From: JAIBBV01 sp044347745
GTDB lineage: Bacteria; Bdellovibrionota_C; UBA2361; JAFLCA01
Length of the DNA: 64,000 nt
Direction of reading: 5' to 3'
Assembly (NCBI GenBank): GCA_044347745.1
Contig: JBIKUD010000014.1
Coordinates: 9,389 to 73,388 of the forward strand
Within the stretch, counting starts at the first letter, position 1; each line of letters begins with the position of its first letter. Positions 34,570 to 43,109 of the stretch are shown here, piece after piece. The notes below the pieces were generated by a model, which made no database searches, was not told where the DNA came from, and saw only the letters and a list, made by a program, of their open reading frames with translations. The translations under genes were made by a program, and so were the position numbers.

Positions 34570-35403
34570 TTAACCAACAACCTGAAAACAGGAGCCTTTC
34601 TGCTCCACAATGCGGCGGAATGAATTGTCGATCCCCAGCGTAGTTTCTGCAGATCCAAGGAAAAGATACCCGTCTGGGGCCAGCACCTTTCTTATTTTGC
34701 TGAATATCTGTTTTTTGGTTTCTACATCAAAATAAATAAGCACATTGCGAATGAGCACAATATCAACCGGTGCAATATGATTAAAAGTTTTGAGGAGATT
34801 TAATTCTGAAAATTGTATCAGTTTTTTTATTTCGTCTTTGATGAACCAAGAGCTTCCTCGCTTTTCAAAATATTTTACAAGATACAGAGCCGGGAGTCCG
34901 CGGTTCACCTCATGTTGCAGATACATACCCGCTTTGGCTTTTGCTAAAATCTCACTACTAATATCAGTAGCAAATATTTGAACATCCCAGCTCCCAAGCT
35001 GGGGGAACGAATCTTTTATCAGCATGGCTAGAGAGTAAGGCTCTTGGCCACTCGAACACGCAGCTGACCAAATTCGCAAACGCTTTGTATTCCCTCGACG
35101 TTCAATCATCTTCGGCAACACAACACTTTTCATAATTTCAAAAGGCTCAATGTCACGAAAAAATGAAGTTTCATTGGTAGTTAATGCGTCTATCACCCCG
35201 CGCCAGAGTGGATGATTCGCGTCTTTTTTAAGGGCAGAGACAAGCGCACTGATGTCACTCAGCTTATGGGCACGCACGATCGGCAACAAACGACTTTCAA
35301 CGAGGTATTCCTTACCAGCCTCTAAATGGATTGCCGTTTCGCGCTTAAGCACTTCTCGAATAAACTGAAAATCGGTCGGCGCAAGTACAATGTTCATGCT
35401 CAT
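34570..35403 (-). CDS. cheR: Chemoreceptor methyltransferase CheR
   Basis: Methylates chemoreceptor glutamates with S-adenosylmethionine. The 277 residues show the N-terminal helical domain (KRETAIHLEAGKEYLVESRL), the conserved TTNETSFFRD, the SAM-binding RIWSAACSSGQEPYSLAM, FATDISSEILAKAKAGMY, VLIRNVLIYFD and GYLFLGSAET. No pentapeptide tether is expected, because the nearby receptor lacks one. It overlaps cheB by 4 bases. Confidence 0.96.
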   Translation of the reverse strand: MSMNIVLAPTDFQFIREVLKRETAIHLEAGKEYLVESRLLPIVRAHKLSDISALVSALKKDANHPLWRGVIDALTTNETSFFRDIEPFEIMKSVVLPKMIERRGNTKRLRIWSAACSSGQEPYSLAMLIKDSFPQLGSWDVQIFATDISSEILAKAKAGMYLQHEVNRGLPALYLVKYFEKRGSSWFIKDEIKKLIQFSELNLLKTFNHIAPVDIVLIRNVLIYFDVETKKQIFSKIRKVLAPDGYLFLGSAETTLGIDNSFRRIVEQKGSCFQVVG

Positions 35404-36494
35404 CTCCCCTGCCCTATCTGACCCAAATCAGTCTGTGGCTTAATCGCGCCAGTAAGCACATTTATTCTCTGTGCAATTACATTGAGTGGGAGCACCTCAT
35501 GTGCGAGTCCGGCTTGGGTCACCGCACCCGGCATTCCCCAAACGACACTGGTCGCTTGGTCCTGAGCTAAAACTATACCTCCAGCACCAATAACCTGTTC
35601 GCAACCAATTTTACCGTCTTGCCCCATCCCGGTAAGTATCACTGAGAGAATATTCCCTCCGTAATGCGCAACAAGCTCACGCAACATAAAGTCAACCGCG
35701 GGCCTACACGAATTTTCTGGTGGAGCATCCGATAGACGAACTTCAATAGCTACCCCCCTACGTTCAACACCAAGATGCCATCCTCCAGGAGCCAAATAGG
35801 CGCATCCATTCTCAATGCGCATACCCTGTTGAGCTTCTCGAACTGGCATCCCGCCACGCTGCGTGAGTCGCTCGGCTAACATTCGGGTAAACATTGCGGG
35901 CATATGCTGTGTTATAAAAACAGGACAAGAGATACCCTTGCTTATCTGTGGAATAACCTCAGCTAAGGCATTTGGTCCACCTGTAGAAACGCCAATAGCC
36001 ACCGCATCAACTCGAAGCTGCGGCAGAATGCGCGTAGGCGGCTGCGCCGGAGCTTGACTCACTCGCACGGGCGCTGCTGGTGGCTCTAGACATAACGCTT
36101 TCAGCTTGGGCAACAGCTCATTTCTAATATGCCGCTTAGAAGCTTCTAAATTGGAGCCTCCGCTCGGTTTAGTCACATAATCATTTGCTCCCGAAGCAAG
36201 TGCCTCAAGGGTCTCCCGTGCCCCCGATTCGGTAAGAGCACTAAACATAACGATGGGAACCTTGGGGTGCACCTTACGAACTTCCGCAATAGTTTGTAAG
36301 CCGTCCATTTCCGGCATCTCGAAATCGAGCACAATGATGTCTGGTGCACTAAGTGCAATACGCTGGAGCGCCAGCTTTCCATTGGCGGCTGTTCCGTGCA
36401 GCTTAAATAACGGGTCTTCAGCAAGCACGTCAGTGACTACTTTGCGGACAAGAACCGCATCGTCAACCACCAGCACTTGAATTTGCTTAGTCAT
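35400..36494 (-). CDS. cheB: Chemotaxis response regulator methylesterase CheB
   Basis: Demethylates or deamidates receptors when phosphorylated. The 364 residues comprise an N-terminal receiver (LVVDDAVLVRK, the phospho-Asp in IIVLDFEMPEMDGL, and VMFSALT) and a C-terminal esterase with VAIGVSTGGPNAL (catalytic Ser), FITQHMPAMFTRMLAERL (His) and LTGMGQDG (Asp). The ATG at 36494 is preferred over a TTG upstream that would overlap cheY. Confidence 0.96.
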   Translation of the reverse strand: MTKQIQVLVVDDAVLVRKVVTDVLAEDPLFKLHGTAANGKLALQRIALSAPDIIVLDFEMPEMDGLQTIAEVRKVHPKVPIVMFSALTESGARETLEALASGANDYVTKPSGGSNLEASKRHIRNELLPKLKALCLEPPAAPVRVSQAPAQPPTRILPQLRVDAVAIGVSTGGPNALAEVIPQISKGISCPVFITQHMPAMFTRMLAERLTQRGGMPVREAQQGMRIENGCAYLAPGGWHLGVERRGVAIEVRLSDAPPENSCRPAVDFMLRELVAHYGGNILSVILTGMGQDGKIGCEQVIGAGGIVLAQDQATSVVWGMPGAVTQAGLAHEVLPLNVIAQRINVLTGAIKPQTDLGQIGQGR

Positions 36495-36504
36495 GTACTG
36501 CTCT

Positions 36505-36873
36505 CTACACCCCAATACCCATGAGCTTCATTTTTTCGGAAATAATTTCCTTGGTGAATGGTTTCATTACATATTCGTTTGCACCTGCTTCTAAGGCGCG
36601 TACCACATTCATCATCTCAACTTCAGTAGTAACCATCATTAACTTCAGAGTGGCATAGTGGCCATTTGCTCGTACTGCCTGCACAAACTCTAACCCATTC
36701 ATCACGGGCATATTCCAATCAACTAGAACTAACGATGTTTCTGGGTGATCTTTCAGCACCTCCAAAGCCCGTTTCCCGTCGGCAGCTTCACATACCGAGC
36801 ACCCAAGCTCTTTTAACATCTTGGAAAGCATAAAACGCGTTGCTGTTGAATCATCTATAACGAGTACTTCCAT
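36505..36873 (-). CDS. cheY: Chemotaxis response regulator CheY
   Basis: A stand-alone 122-residue receiver. It has VIDDSTATRFMLSKML at the N-terminus, the phospho-Asp in VLVDWNMPVMNG, MVTTEVE, and the Lys in VMKPFTKE. No output domain is present, so it signals by binding a partner such as a motor or other target. It lies between cheW and cheB in the operon. Confidence 0.95.
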   Translation of the reverse strand: MEVLVIDDSTATRFMLSKMLKELGCSVCEAADGKRALEVLKDHPETSLVLVDWNMPVMNGLEFVQAVRANGHYATLKLMMVTTEVEMMNVVRALEAGANEYVMKPFTKEIISEKMKLMGIGV

Positions 36874-36883
36874 ATTCTATCTC

Positions 36884-37324
36884 CTAGAACTCGAGTGCTG
36901 CACGTGTGTTGAGTACCAATAAAACTTTATCAGTTAATTTATAGACGCCTTTGCTCAGATTCCGTAAATCAGCATTCACCGTGGCGGGGAGTGGTTCAAA
37001 AGCGCTAGGCTCCAACTCGAGAACATCACCAACTGCATCAACAACTAAACTTATCCGCTGGTCTTCACTGTCAATAATCACATTCATGCAATGCTGATCA
37101 GGTACCTCCTCCGGCACGGACAAACGCTTCCTCATATCAATAGCCGTAATGATCTGACCACGCAGATTGAGTAGTCCCTTAATGATCGGCGACGACAATG
37201 GTACGGGTGTTAGATTTTGATAGCGAAGGATCTCTTGCACCTCATGCACTGGAATCCCAAAAAGAAGGTTACCTACCGTAAACGTAGCAAACTGCTTCTG
37301 ATTATATTCTATCGATGTAGTCAT
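36884..37324 (-). CDS. cheW: Chemotaxis coupling protein CheW
   Basis: Couples CheA to receptors. The 146-residue single CheW domain has FATFTVGNLLFGIPVHEVQE, the conserved turn IIKGLLNLRGQIITAIDMRK and SLVVDAVGDVL. It lies 9 bases after the cheA start region of the operon, directly downstream of cheA, and precedes cheY. Confidence 0.96.
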   Translation of the reverse strand: MTTSIEYNQKQFATFTVGNLLFGIPVHEVQEILRYQNLTPVPLSSPIIKGLLNLRGQIITAIDMRKRLSVPEEVPDQHCMNVIIDSEDQRISLVVDAVGDVLELEPSAFEPLPATVNADLRNLSKGVYKLTDKVLLVLNTRAALEF

Positions 37325-37333
37325 ATGACGCTC

Positions 37334-39577
37334 CTAAAGAGATGCAACAATTGCGGCCGGGTCGAGCAACTCAGTAACACGGTCTCTTACAATGACCGCG
37401 CCTTTAGTACCTCGCCGCTTTTGCTTCTCATGAACGACCAATTTTTGGTCCACGATGTCTTCAATTTTATTTACTAGAAAACCAACTAATTCATGATCCT
37501 GCGCATAGACTACCACCTGCACACTTTGATCTAAGCAAGTCTCTTTGCCCAAGAAATAACTAGAAAGATCAACCAGAGGAAGGATCCCTTCCCGATATTG
37601 AATCACTGGTTTTCCGCCCGTGTATTCAACAACTTTTGGGTCGAATTCTTCAAGGCGATGTACAGCTTCAAGCGGAAAAGCAGCCTGATACTCCTCTCGC
37701 ACTTGCACCACCAGTAACGACGAAGACTCCTGAGTGCGAGCATCGGCATCACGCTGCGCACTTAATTCGGTAGCACGGGCCTGAAGTGCTTGAGATATCC
37801 CAGCTCGTTTGGCTAGGCCCATCACATCAAGAATAAGAGCTACCGAACCATCTCCCATCACCGTAGCACCTGCGAATACCGATAAGTTTTTTAATTGTTT
37901 TCCAAGCGGCTTGACTACAATTTCTTCGGTGTCTTTTACCTCGTCTACAACTATTCCAAAACTTTGCTCGTCAGCTTTAACTACCACAAAAATGAACTCT
38001 CCTAAGCCTTCGAGGGAATTTTTGGCTCGGTCGAGTTGATCGGCAAGCGCCACCAACGGGAGTAAATTTCCACGAAGCCTATAAAAGTATGCACCTGAAA
38101 TACGCTCAACTAATCGAATTGAGTCCGCATCTACACGCACAAGCTCCACCAGCACCACTTGAGGAATCGCAAATTGCTCTCCACCACAGCCAATCGTCAG
38201 TGCCGGGATAATTGCAAGCGTCAAAGGTATTTTAATTCTAATGGTGCTGCCTTTTCCTTCTTCACTGGAAATATCGACTTGGCCGCCGATGCGCTCTATG
38301 TTTGAGCGTACGACATCCATTCCCACACCACGTCCCGACACATTAGTAACTGCTTCCGCCGTCGAAAAACCTGGCATGAATATAATTCTTTGAATTTCTT
38401 GTTCTGACCAAGTCCTCAACTGATCTGCCGTAACAATTCCTTTTTCCAGTGCCTTCTTTTTTATACGCTCGACTTTAAGTCCAGCTCCATCGTCTGAAAT
38501 TTCGATTATAACCTGGCCCCCCTCGTGGAAGGCACGCAAAGTAACAACTCCTTCAGGATTTTTACCTGAGGCAGTGCGCTGTTCGGGAAGCTCTATTCCA
38601 TGGTCAACCGAATTACGAATGATGTGGGTCAAAGGATCTTTTATTGCCTCTATGATTGTTTTATCAAGCTCAGTCTCCTTTCCTTCCATCTCAAGGCGAA
38701 CTTGTTTATTGAGCTGTTTTGACAAATCTCGGACAACCCTGGGGAATTTGCCCCACACATTCGAAATTTGCTGCATTCGAGTTTTCATCACCCCTTCTTG
38801 AAGTTCGGTGGTGATTATGTTCAATCGCTGTGAAGCGTTTAAAATTGTCTGGTCTTTCTGATTTCGCGAGTGCTGCAAAATCTGGTTTCGCGATAAGACA
38901 AGCTCTCCAACTAAGTTCATAAGCTGATCGAGCAGCTTAACATCAACTCGTAAACTCGTATCCGCAATTGACGCTTTCGGAGATTCGGCTGACGATGCCG
39001 ATTCACTCAGACTGGCTGTCGGCACTAATTCCACTTTTTCGCTTGTCATAGCTGGCTCCACTTCGGCTGTTAGGTTGGAATCGTTAGCGGTTGCCGCGAC
39101 AGGTTCGACTGCTGCCTCGGCCCACATTTTCTTTCGATTTTCGGCCAGCAACTGCTCGAGCAAGTCATCTTCGGAGCTCGAGCTCGTATTGGATATTTCA
39201 TTGAGACGTTTTAGTTCATCAACGAGTGGCAAAAATTCATCCTCTCCTTCGTTCGCATGACTCGCAATTGAATTAAGCACTTTGCGCATTGCATCCAATA
39301 AGCGGAACAGTGCGGAGCTAATAGCCGGTGTCGCCGAAATTTTTTCGCTACGCAAGCTATCAAGTAAACTCTCACCCACATGCGTAATTCGCTCGAGCTT
39401 TGAGAGCCCCAAGAAGCCAGCAGTGCCTTTTATGGTGTGCACACCGCGGAATATACAGTTGAGTCGCTCTGCGTTAGGCCCCTCTTTCTCAAGAGCCAAG
39501 AGCTCTCTATCGAGGACATCAAGAGATTCGGTTGCTTCAACCAAAAATTCAGCCAAAATTTCATTTTCCTCTGCCAT
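37334..39577 (-). CDS. cheA: Chemotaxis histidine kinase CheA with tandem CheW domains
   Basis: A 747-residue kinase. The ATG at 39577 is chosen because AAGGAG lies 7 bases upstream. Domains are Hpt P1 (1-105, the His in VHTIKGTAGFLG), a long Ala/Ser/Glu-rich linker without a recognisable P2, dimerisation (LDQLMNLVGELVLSRNQIL), the ATPase with DHGIELPEQR, DDGAGLK and GRGVGMDVV, then two CheW-like domains. The usual CheA has one CheW-like (P5) domain; the second (VREEYQAAFPLEAVHRLEEF onward) may give extra coupling surface. P2 absence suggests phosphotransfer without docking help. Confidence 0.94.
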   Translation of the reverse strand: MAEENEILAEFLVEATESLDVLDRELLALEKEGPNAERLNCIFRGVHTIKGTAGFLGLSKLERITHVGESLLDSLRSEKISATPAISSALFRLLDAMRKVLNSIASHANEGEDEFLPLVDELKRLNEISNTSSSSEDDLLEQLLAENRKKMWAEAAVEPVAATANDSNLTAEVEPAMTSEKVELVPTASLSESASSAESPKASIADTSLRVDVKLLDQLMNLVGELVLSRNQILQHSRNQKDQTILNASQRLNIITTELQEGVMKTRMQQISNVWGKFPRVVRDLSKQLNKQVRLEMEGKETELDKTIIEAIKDPLTHIIRNSVDHGIELPEQRTASGKNPEGVVTLRAFHEGGQVIIEISDDGAGLKVERIKKKALEKGIVTADQLRTWSEQEIQRIIFMPGFSTAEAVTNVSGRGVGMDVVRSNIERIGGQVDISSEEGKGSTIRIKIPLTLAIIPALTIGCGGEQFAIPQVVLVELVRVDADSIRLVERISGAYFYRLRGNLLPLVALADQLDRAKNSLEGLGEFIFVVVKADEQSFGIVVDEVKDTEEIVVKPLGKQLKNLSVFAGATVMGDGSVALILDVMGLAKRAGISQALQARATELSAQRDADARTQESSSLLVVQVREEYQAAFPLEAVHRLEEFDPKVVEYTGGKPVIQYREGILPLVDLSSYFLGKETCLDQSVQVVVYAQDHELVGFLVNKIEDIVDQKLVVHEKQKRRGTKGAVIVRDRVTELLDPAAIVASL

Positions 39578-39587
39578 ACCTAGCTCC

Positions 39588-39968
39588 TTATTGAAGCAAT
39601 TTATTGAGCGCATTAACCGGTGAGCTGGTGTCGACACCTTGCTCTTTTCCGTCTACCTCAAGCTTCTGACAAATAGCTCTCATGGTGTCTATGGCGCTTA
39701 ACAACACCGTCACAGCGTCAGAACTAAGAGACAATTTTCCTGAGCGCGCCCTATCAAGCACTGCTTCAGCTCGGTGGCAAAGCGCTTCCAAGTTTTGCAA
39801 ACCCAAAAAGCCTGCGTTTCCCTTTATGGTATGCACCGCTCGAAATATGGGATTAATCTGATCTGGGCTGCTTGGCATTTTTTCTGCGCCGACCAAAAGA
39901 GATTCGACTTGGTCGAGATTCTCAAATGCTTCAACTAAAAAAATCTCCATTTCCTCACTAATGTGCAT
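39588..39968 (-). CDS. Stand-alone Hpt domain protein
   Basis: A 126-residue histidine phosphotransfer protein, with the phospho-His in AVHTIKGNAGFLGLQNLE. The sequence parallels the CheA P1 domain next door, suggesting duplication. There is no kinase domain. Its start overlaps the end of the response regulator gene by 11 bases, and cheA follows 10 bases after its stop. It may buffer or relay phosphate between CheA and the regulators of this operon. Confidence 0.9.
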   Translation of the reverse strand: MHISEEMEIFLVEAFENLDQVESLLVGAEKMPSSPDQINPIFRAVHTIKGNAGFLGLQNLEALCHRAEAVLDRARSGKLSLSSDAVTVLLSAIDTMRAICQKLEVDGKEQGVDTSSPVNALNKLLQ

Positions 39969-40812
39969 GAGAGTCTCTCCGTTTACCTAATCCAAGCTTT
40001 GCCAACATTTCATCCATTTTGGAAAAGTCGATTGGCTTAACTAAATATCCTTCGCACCCCTCTCTAAAAGCAGAGAGAACACTATTTTTGTCTTCCAGTC
40101 CGCTAACCATAATAATTTTGCATGGCTCTGTTTTCATGCGAGGAATCACTGCCTCAAGACGCCGAACTTGTTGCAGGAGCTGATGCCCATTCACACCAGG
40201 AATCATGATGTCCAGAAGCAATAATGAATACGGCGCGCCTTCTTCTAAGGCCAAGAGGAAAGAAACAATTCCCTCTGCACCCGTAGTGGCGACATCACAT
40301 TGGCCTATTTTCCCCATGAAATGGCTTAACGTGCGTCTGCTTACTAAATCATCTTCAACTATCAATATACGGGTTTGTGCGCTGGGCTTAATAAATTGAG
40401 AAGTGTCTTCAGTGTTGGCGGCATGACATGCATCTGCTTGGCCATCTGTAACTGGAGTAAGCCTTTTTTCAATTTCTAAACACACCCCTTCGAGCGCCTT
40501 CAGAGAAGCAGCTCCCTCTTGGTCAAGTAATTTTAATCCACGGATTGCTAGCTCAATTACTTGTGGGTTGAGACTGCGTTGTTTATGATTTACCTGATTA
40601 AGGACCGCACAAAGCCCTGAAAGCATTCTTCCAACTTGTGTAGATGCCCCATGTCCAAGTTCGACCAGACTCGCTTGTGTATAACGAACCAGAAGCGCAA
40701 CTAAAGCATCATCTGATTGTCCGTGATGCAAATGACTTTGGGCCACTTCGAAAATGTTTCTGAGTAACTCAAGCCCACTCCGCATACTCGGTGTTGTGCT
40801 ACTTCGTGGCAT
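39958..40812 (-). CDS. Response regulator with C-terminal receiver domain
   Basis: First gene of the chemosensory operon, 284 residues. Residues 1-145 are helical with no recognised domain. Residues 148-275 form a receiver (ILIVEDDLVSRRTLSHFM, the phospho-Asp in SLLLLDIMIPGVNGHQLL, IIMVSGLED, and the Lys in YLVKPIDF). The order (unknown domain first, receiver last) is unusual for a response regulator. It could sense or bind something through its N-terminus. Confidence 0.88.
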   Translation of the reverse strand: MPRSSTTPSMRSGLELLRNIFEVAQSHLHHGQSDDALVALLVRYTQASLVELGHGASTQVGRMLSGLCAVLNQVNHKQRSLNPQVIELAIRGLKLLDQEGAASLKALEGVCLEIEKRLTPVTDGQADACHAANTEDTSQFIKPSAQTRILIVEDDLVSRRTLSHFMGKIGQCDVATTGAEGIVSFLLALEEGAPYSLLLLDIMIPGVNGHQLLQQVRRLEAVIPRMKTEPCKIIMVSGLEDKNSVLSAFREGCEGYLVKPIDFSKMDEMLAKLGLGKRRDSHAH

Positions 40813-41207
40813 ACGGCCTTCTTCCTCTCAAAATTTTGGGAAGCTTTTATTTTGTTCTCTAAAGTGAATGCAGCAAAAACACGGCGAAAAGCCACTGCAC
40901 CCTCTCCCCAGGTTTCTAGTCGACCATTCGCTGTGTGGGCTTAAGCTCACAGCAAAGACTTACCAGCCGATTTTTAAATGCCAAATCTTGAATAGTCCCT
41001 TCAACTATCGAGTTTTATTTCTATTCTCCTGGCAAAACACGTTTTCAAGGGCAAATTGACTAAAAACGCCCAATCGCAGCGCGTTTGAATAATAATTGAA
41101 TAAAAAGCTCATGATTTAGAATGATTAGATCAGTCAAGTTCATTCTTTTCACTACCGACTATCAGTCATGACTGACGGGCATAGCTGATTACGGGAGGCA
41201 CCTACAA
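40813..41207. promoter_or_regulatory. Divergent intergenic region with a 14-base palindrome
   Basis: Separates the chemosensory operon (minus) from the PAS/receptor pair (plus). TCAGTCATGACTGA at 41162-41175 is a perfect palindrome, 33-46 bases before the PAS start. A TTGACT hexamer lies near 41056, but no convincing -10 follows at 16-18 bases. No sigma-54-type GG-N10-GC pair stands out. The rest is AT-rich and shows no RNA gene. Confidence 0.45.
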
Positions 41208-41735
41208 ATGAGCTCAAGAATAAAACCAACGGGCAAGGAAGTGTATTTTCAGGAAGACGAAATCATCGTCAGCAAAACCGATTTGACCGGTAAAATCATG
41301 TATGCCAATGACATTTTCCTAAAAATTGCTGGATTCAGCGAAGAAGAGGTTTTGGGAATGCCGCATAGTCTTATTCGCCATCCCGACATGCCACGCGCCA
41401 TATTCAAACTTTTCTGGGATACACTTTCTTCGGGCAACGAGATTTTTGCGTACGTATGTAATATGTGCAAAAACGGCGACCACTACTGGGTACTTGCCCA
41501 CGCCACCCCCTCCTTCGACGAACAGGGCCAAATTATCGGTTATCACTCAAACAGGCGTGTGCCTGAACGGAGCGCTGTTGAAGCCGCTCAAACTTTGTAC
41601 CGGACCCTTCTTACTGAAGAGAGACGACACACCGATCCACGCAAGGGACTTGATGCCAGCTACGCGCTTCTCCGTAACTTACTTGAGAATGCCGGCAAGC
41701 CATATGAAGAATTTATTTGGTCAGTTGGACAATAA
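41208..41735 (+). CDS. PAS-domain sensor protein (Aer-like)
   Basis: A 175-residue soluble protein. The PAS domain (residues 10-130) resembles that of the redox sensor Aer: IIVSKTDLTGKIMYANDIFL, FSEEEVLGMPHSLIRHPDMP, and GDHYWVLAHATPSFDEQG. In Aer this domain binds FAD; whether it binds FAD here is untested. There is no output domain. GGGAGG lies 11 bases upstream of the ATG. The chemoreceptor gene starts 44 bases downstream, so PAS and receptor modules appear as two proteins rather than one. Confidence 0.88.
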   Translation: MSSRIKPTGKEVYFQEDEIIVSKTDLTGKIMYANDIFLKIAGFSEEEVLGMPHSLIRHPDMPRAIFKLFWDTLSSGNEIFAYVCNMCKNGDHYWVLAHATPSFDEQGQIIGYHSNRRVPERSAVEAAQTLYRTLLTEERRHTDPRKGLDASYALLRNLLENAGKPYEEFIWSVGQ

Positions 41736-41779
41736 TACCGAATTAAAAAACGCTTTTACTTTCTCGTACGAGGTACACC

Positions 41780-43048
41780 ATGGAAAACGGACACCACCAT
41801 ACTGATGAGGTTGTAGAACTTTCTGAAACTCAGATTCATGAAGGCGACTTAATGAATAAAGTGGCAGAACTCAGCGAAGAGGTTCGATACTATCGGGCCT
41901 GGATTGAGCGTATGAGCGGTGTCTGCGAAGACGCTGCCCGTGGCAAATTAGAGCCTCGTGTGTTGGGCTGTTATGCCGATGAGGGAATAATTGGTCGACT
42001 TGGGAACGCGATTAACCGCATGCTCGACATAACAGACGCTTTTGTTCGTGAGTCAGGAGCATCCCTACAACACGCCGCCGAAGGCAAGTTTTACCGAAAA
42101 CTGCTTCTTCGAGGCATGCCTGGATCATTCCGCAATGCGGCACTAATTATCAATGAAGCATCCGACGTCATGGCTAAAAAAGCCGCCGAACTCGGCGAGG
42201 CAGAGGTAAAACGCTTAAAACTTGCCGACGACTTTGATTCAACTGTACAGGGCGTTATTCAGAATGTGTCCACCTCCGCTGGACATATGCGCGAAACCGC
42301 CGAATTACTCGCAAAAAGCTCATCTGAATCATCTGATCAAGTTAATGCGGTTGCTGCTGCTTCTGAAGAGACGACAGCCAATGTCAGAACTATTGCTGCT
42401 GCCGTTGAAGAACTTACGAGCTCAGTCGGTGAAATCACTCGTCAGGTAACAGAGTCTGCCCAAATTGCTGGACAAGCGGTCAAAGAGGCTACTCACACAA
42501 ATCACATAGTCGGGGAACTTTCCACGGCGTCAAGCCGAATTGGACATGTGGCAGGGGTGATTTCGAAAATTGCAGGAACTACAAACTTGCTTGCGCTGAA
42601 TGCAACAATTGAGGCCGCTCGTGCCGGTGAAGCCGGAAAAGGGTTTGCGGTAGTCGCGTCTGAAGTGAAGGAATTAGCACGGCAAACTGCCACTGCCACC
42701 GATGAAATTACTAAAGAGATCGAAGCTATCCAAACCAAAACACAGGAAGCAGTACGTGCTATTAGCGTAATTGGAGATACGATTAAGCGCATTGATGCTA
42801 TCTCAGCGACAATCTCAGCCTCTGTCGGTGAGCAACGCGCCGCGACCAATGAAATTAGCTCAAACATCCAACAAGCCGCCTTGGCAACTCAAGAGGTTTC
42901 ACAGAATGTTGCCGGAGTCACTATCGCCGTGCAACAAACCAGCAAATCTGCGGGCGACTTGCTCGGCTCGGCAGATCTTTTAACCTCCGATTCAAGCAAA
43001 TTGCGCACCGTTGCCGATTGTTTTGTGCAAACTATCCGTCAAAAGTAA
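41780..43048 (+). CDS. Soluble methyl-accepting chemotaxis protein
   Basis: A 422-residue receptor with no signal peptide or membrane segment. An N-terminal coiled coil leads into one or two HAMP-like segments (SGVCEDAARGKLEPRVLG and HAAEGKFYRKLLLRGMPG), then a long signalling helix hairpin with the conserved tip NLLALNATIEAARAGEAGKG and FAVVASEVKELARQTA. It ends without a CheR-tethering pentapeptide. It is likely cytoplasmic, working with the PAS protein and the CheA operon. GAGG lies 6 bases before the ATG. Confidence 0.93.
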   Translation: MENGHHHTDEVVELSETQIHEGDLMNKVAELSEEVRYYRAWIERMSGVCEDAARGKLEPRVLGCYADEGIIGRLGNAINRMLDITDAFVRESGASLQHAAEGKFYRKLLLRGMPGSFRNAALIINEASDVMAKKAAELGEAEVKRLKLADDFDSTVQGVIQNVSTSAGHMRETAELLAKSSSESSDQVNAVAAASEETTANVRTIAAAVEELTSSVGEITRQVTESAQIAGQAVKEATHTNHIVGELSTASSRIGHVAGVISKIAGTTNLLALNATIEAARAGEAGKGFAVVASEVKELARQTATATDEITKEIEAIQTKTQEAVRAISVIGDTIKRIDAISATISASVGEQRAATNEISSNIQQAALATQEVSQNVAGVTIAVQQTSKSAGDLLGSADLLTSDSSKLRTVADCFVQTIRQK

Positions 43049-43055
43049 TGATGAA

Positions 43056-43090
43056 CGGGAAGTCATTTTTTAAATAAAAATGACTTCCCG
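43056..43090. terminator. Long perfect hairpin between convergent genes
   Basis: CGGGAAGTCATTTTT (43056-43070) and AAAAATGACTTCCCG (43076-43090) form a 15-base perfect stem with a 5-base loop, right after the receptor stop and before the 3' end of the BtuF-like gene. The A/T run is on the loop side of the stem rather than after it, so it is not a textbook terminator, but it may serve both genes. Confidence 0.55.
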
Positions 43091-43109
43091 CTGCTGTCTC
43101 AATGCACAA

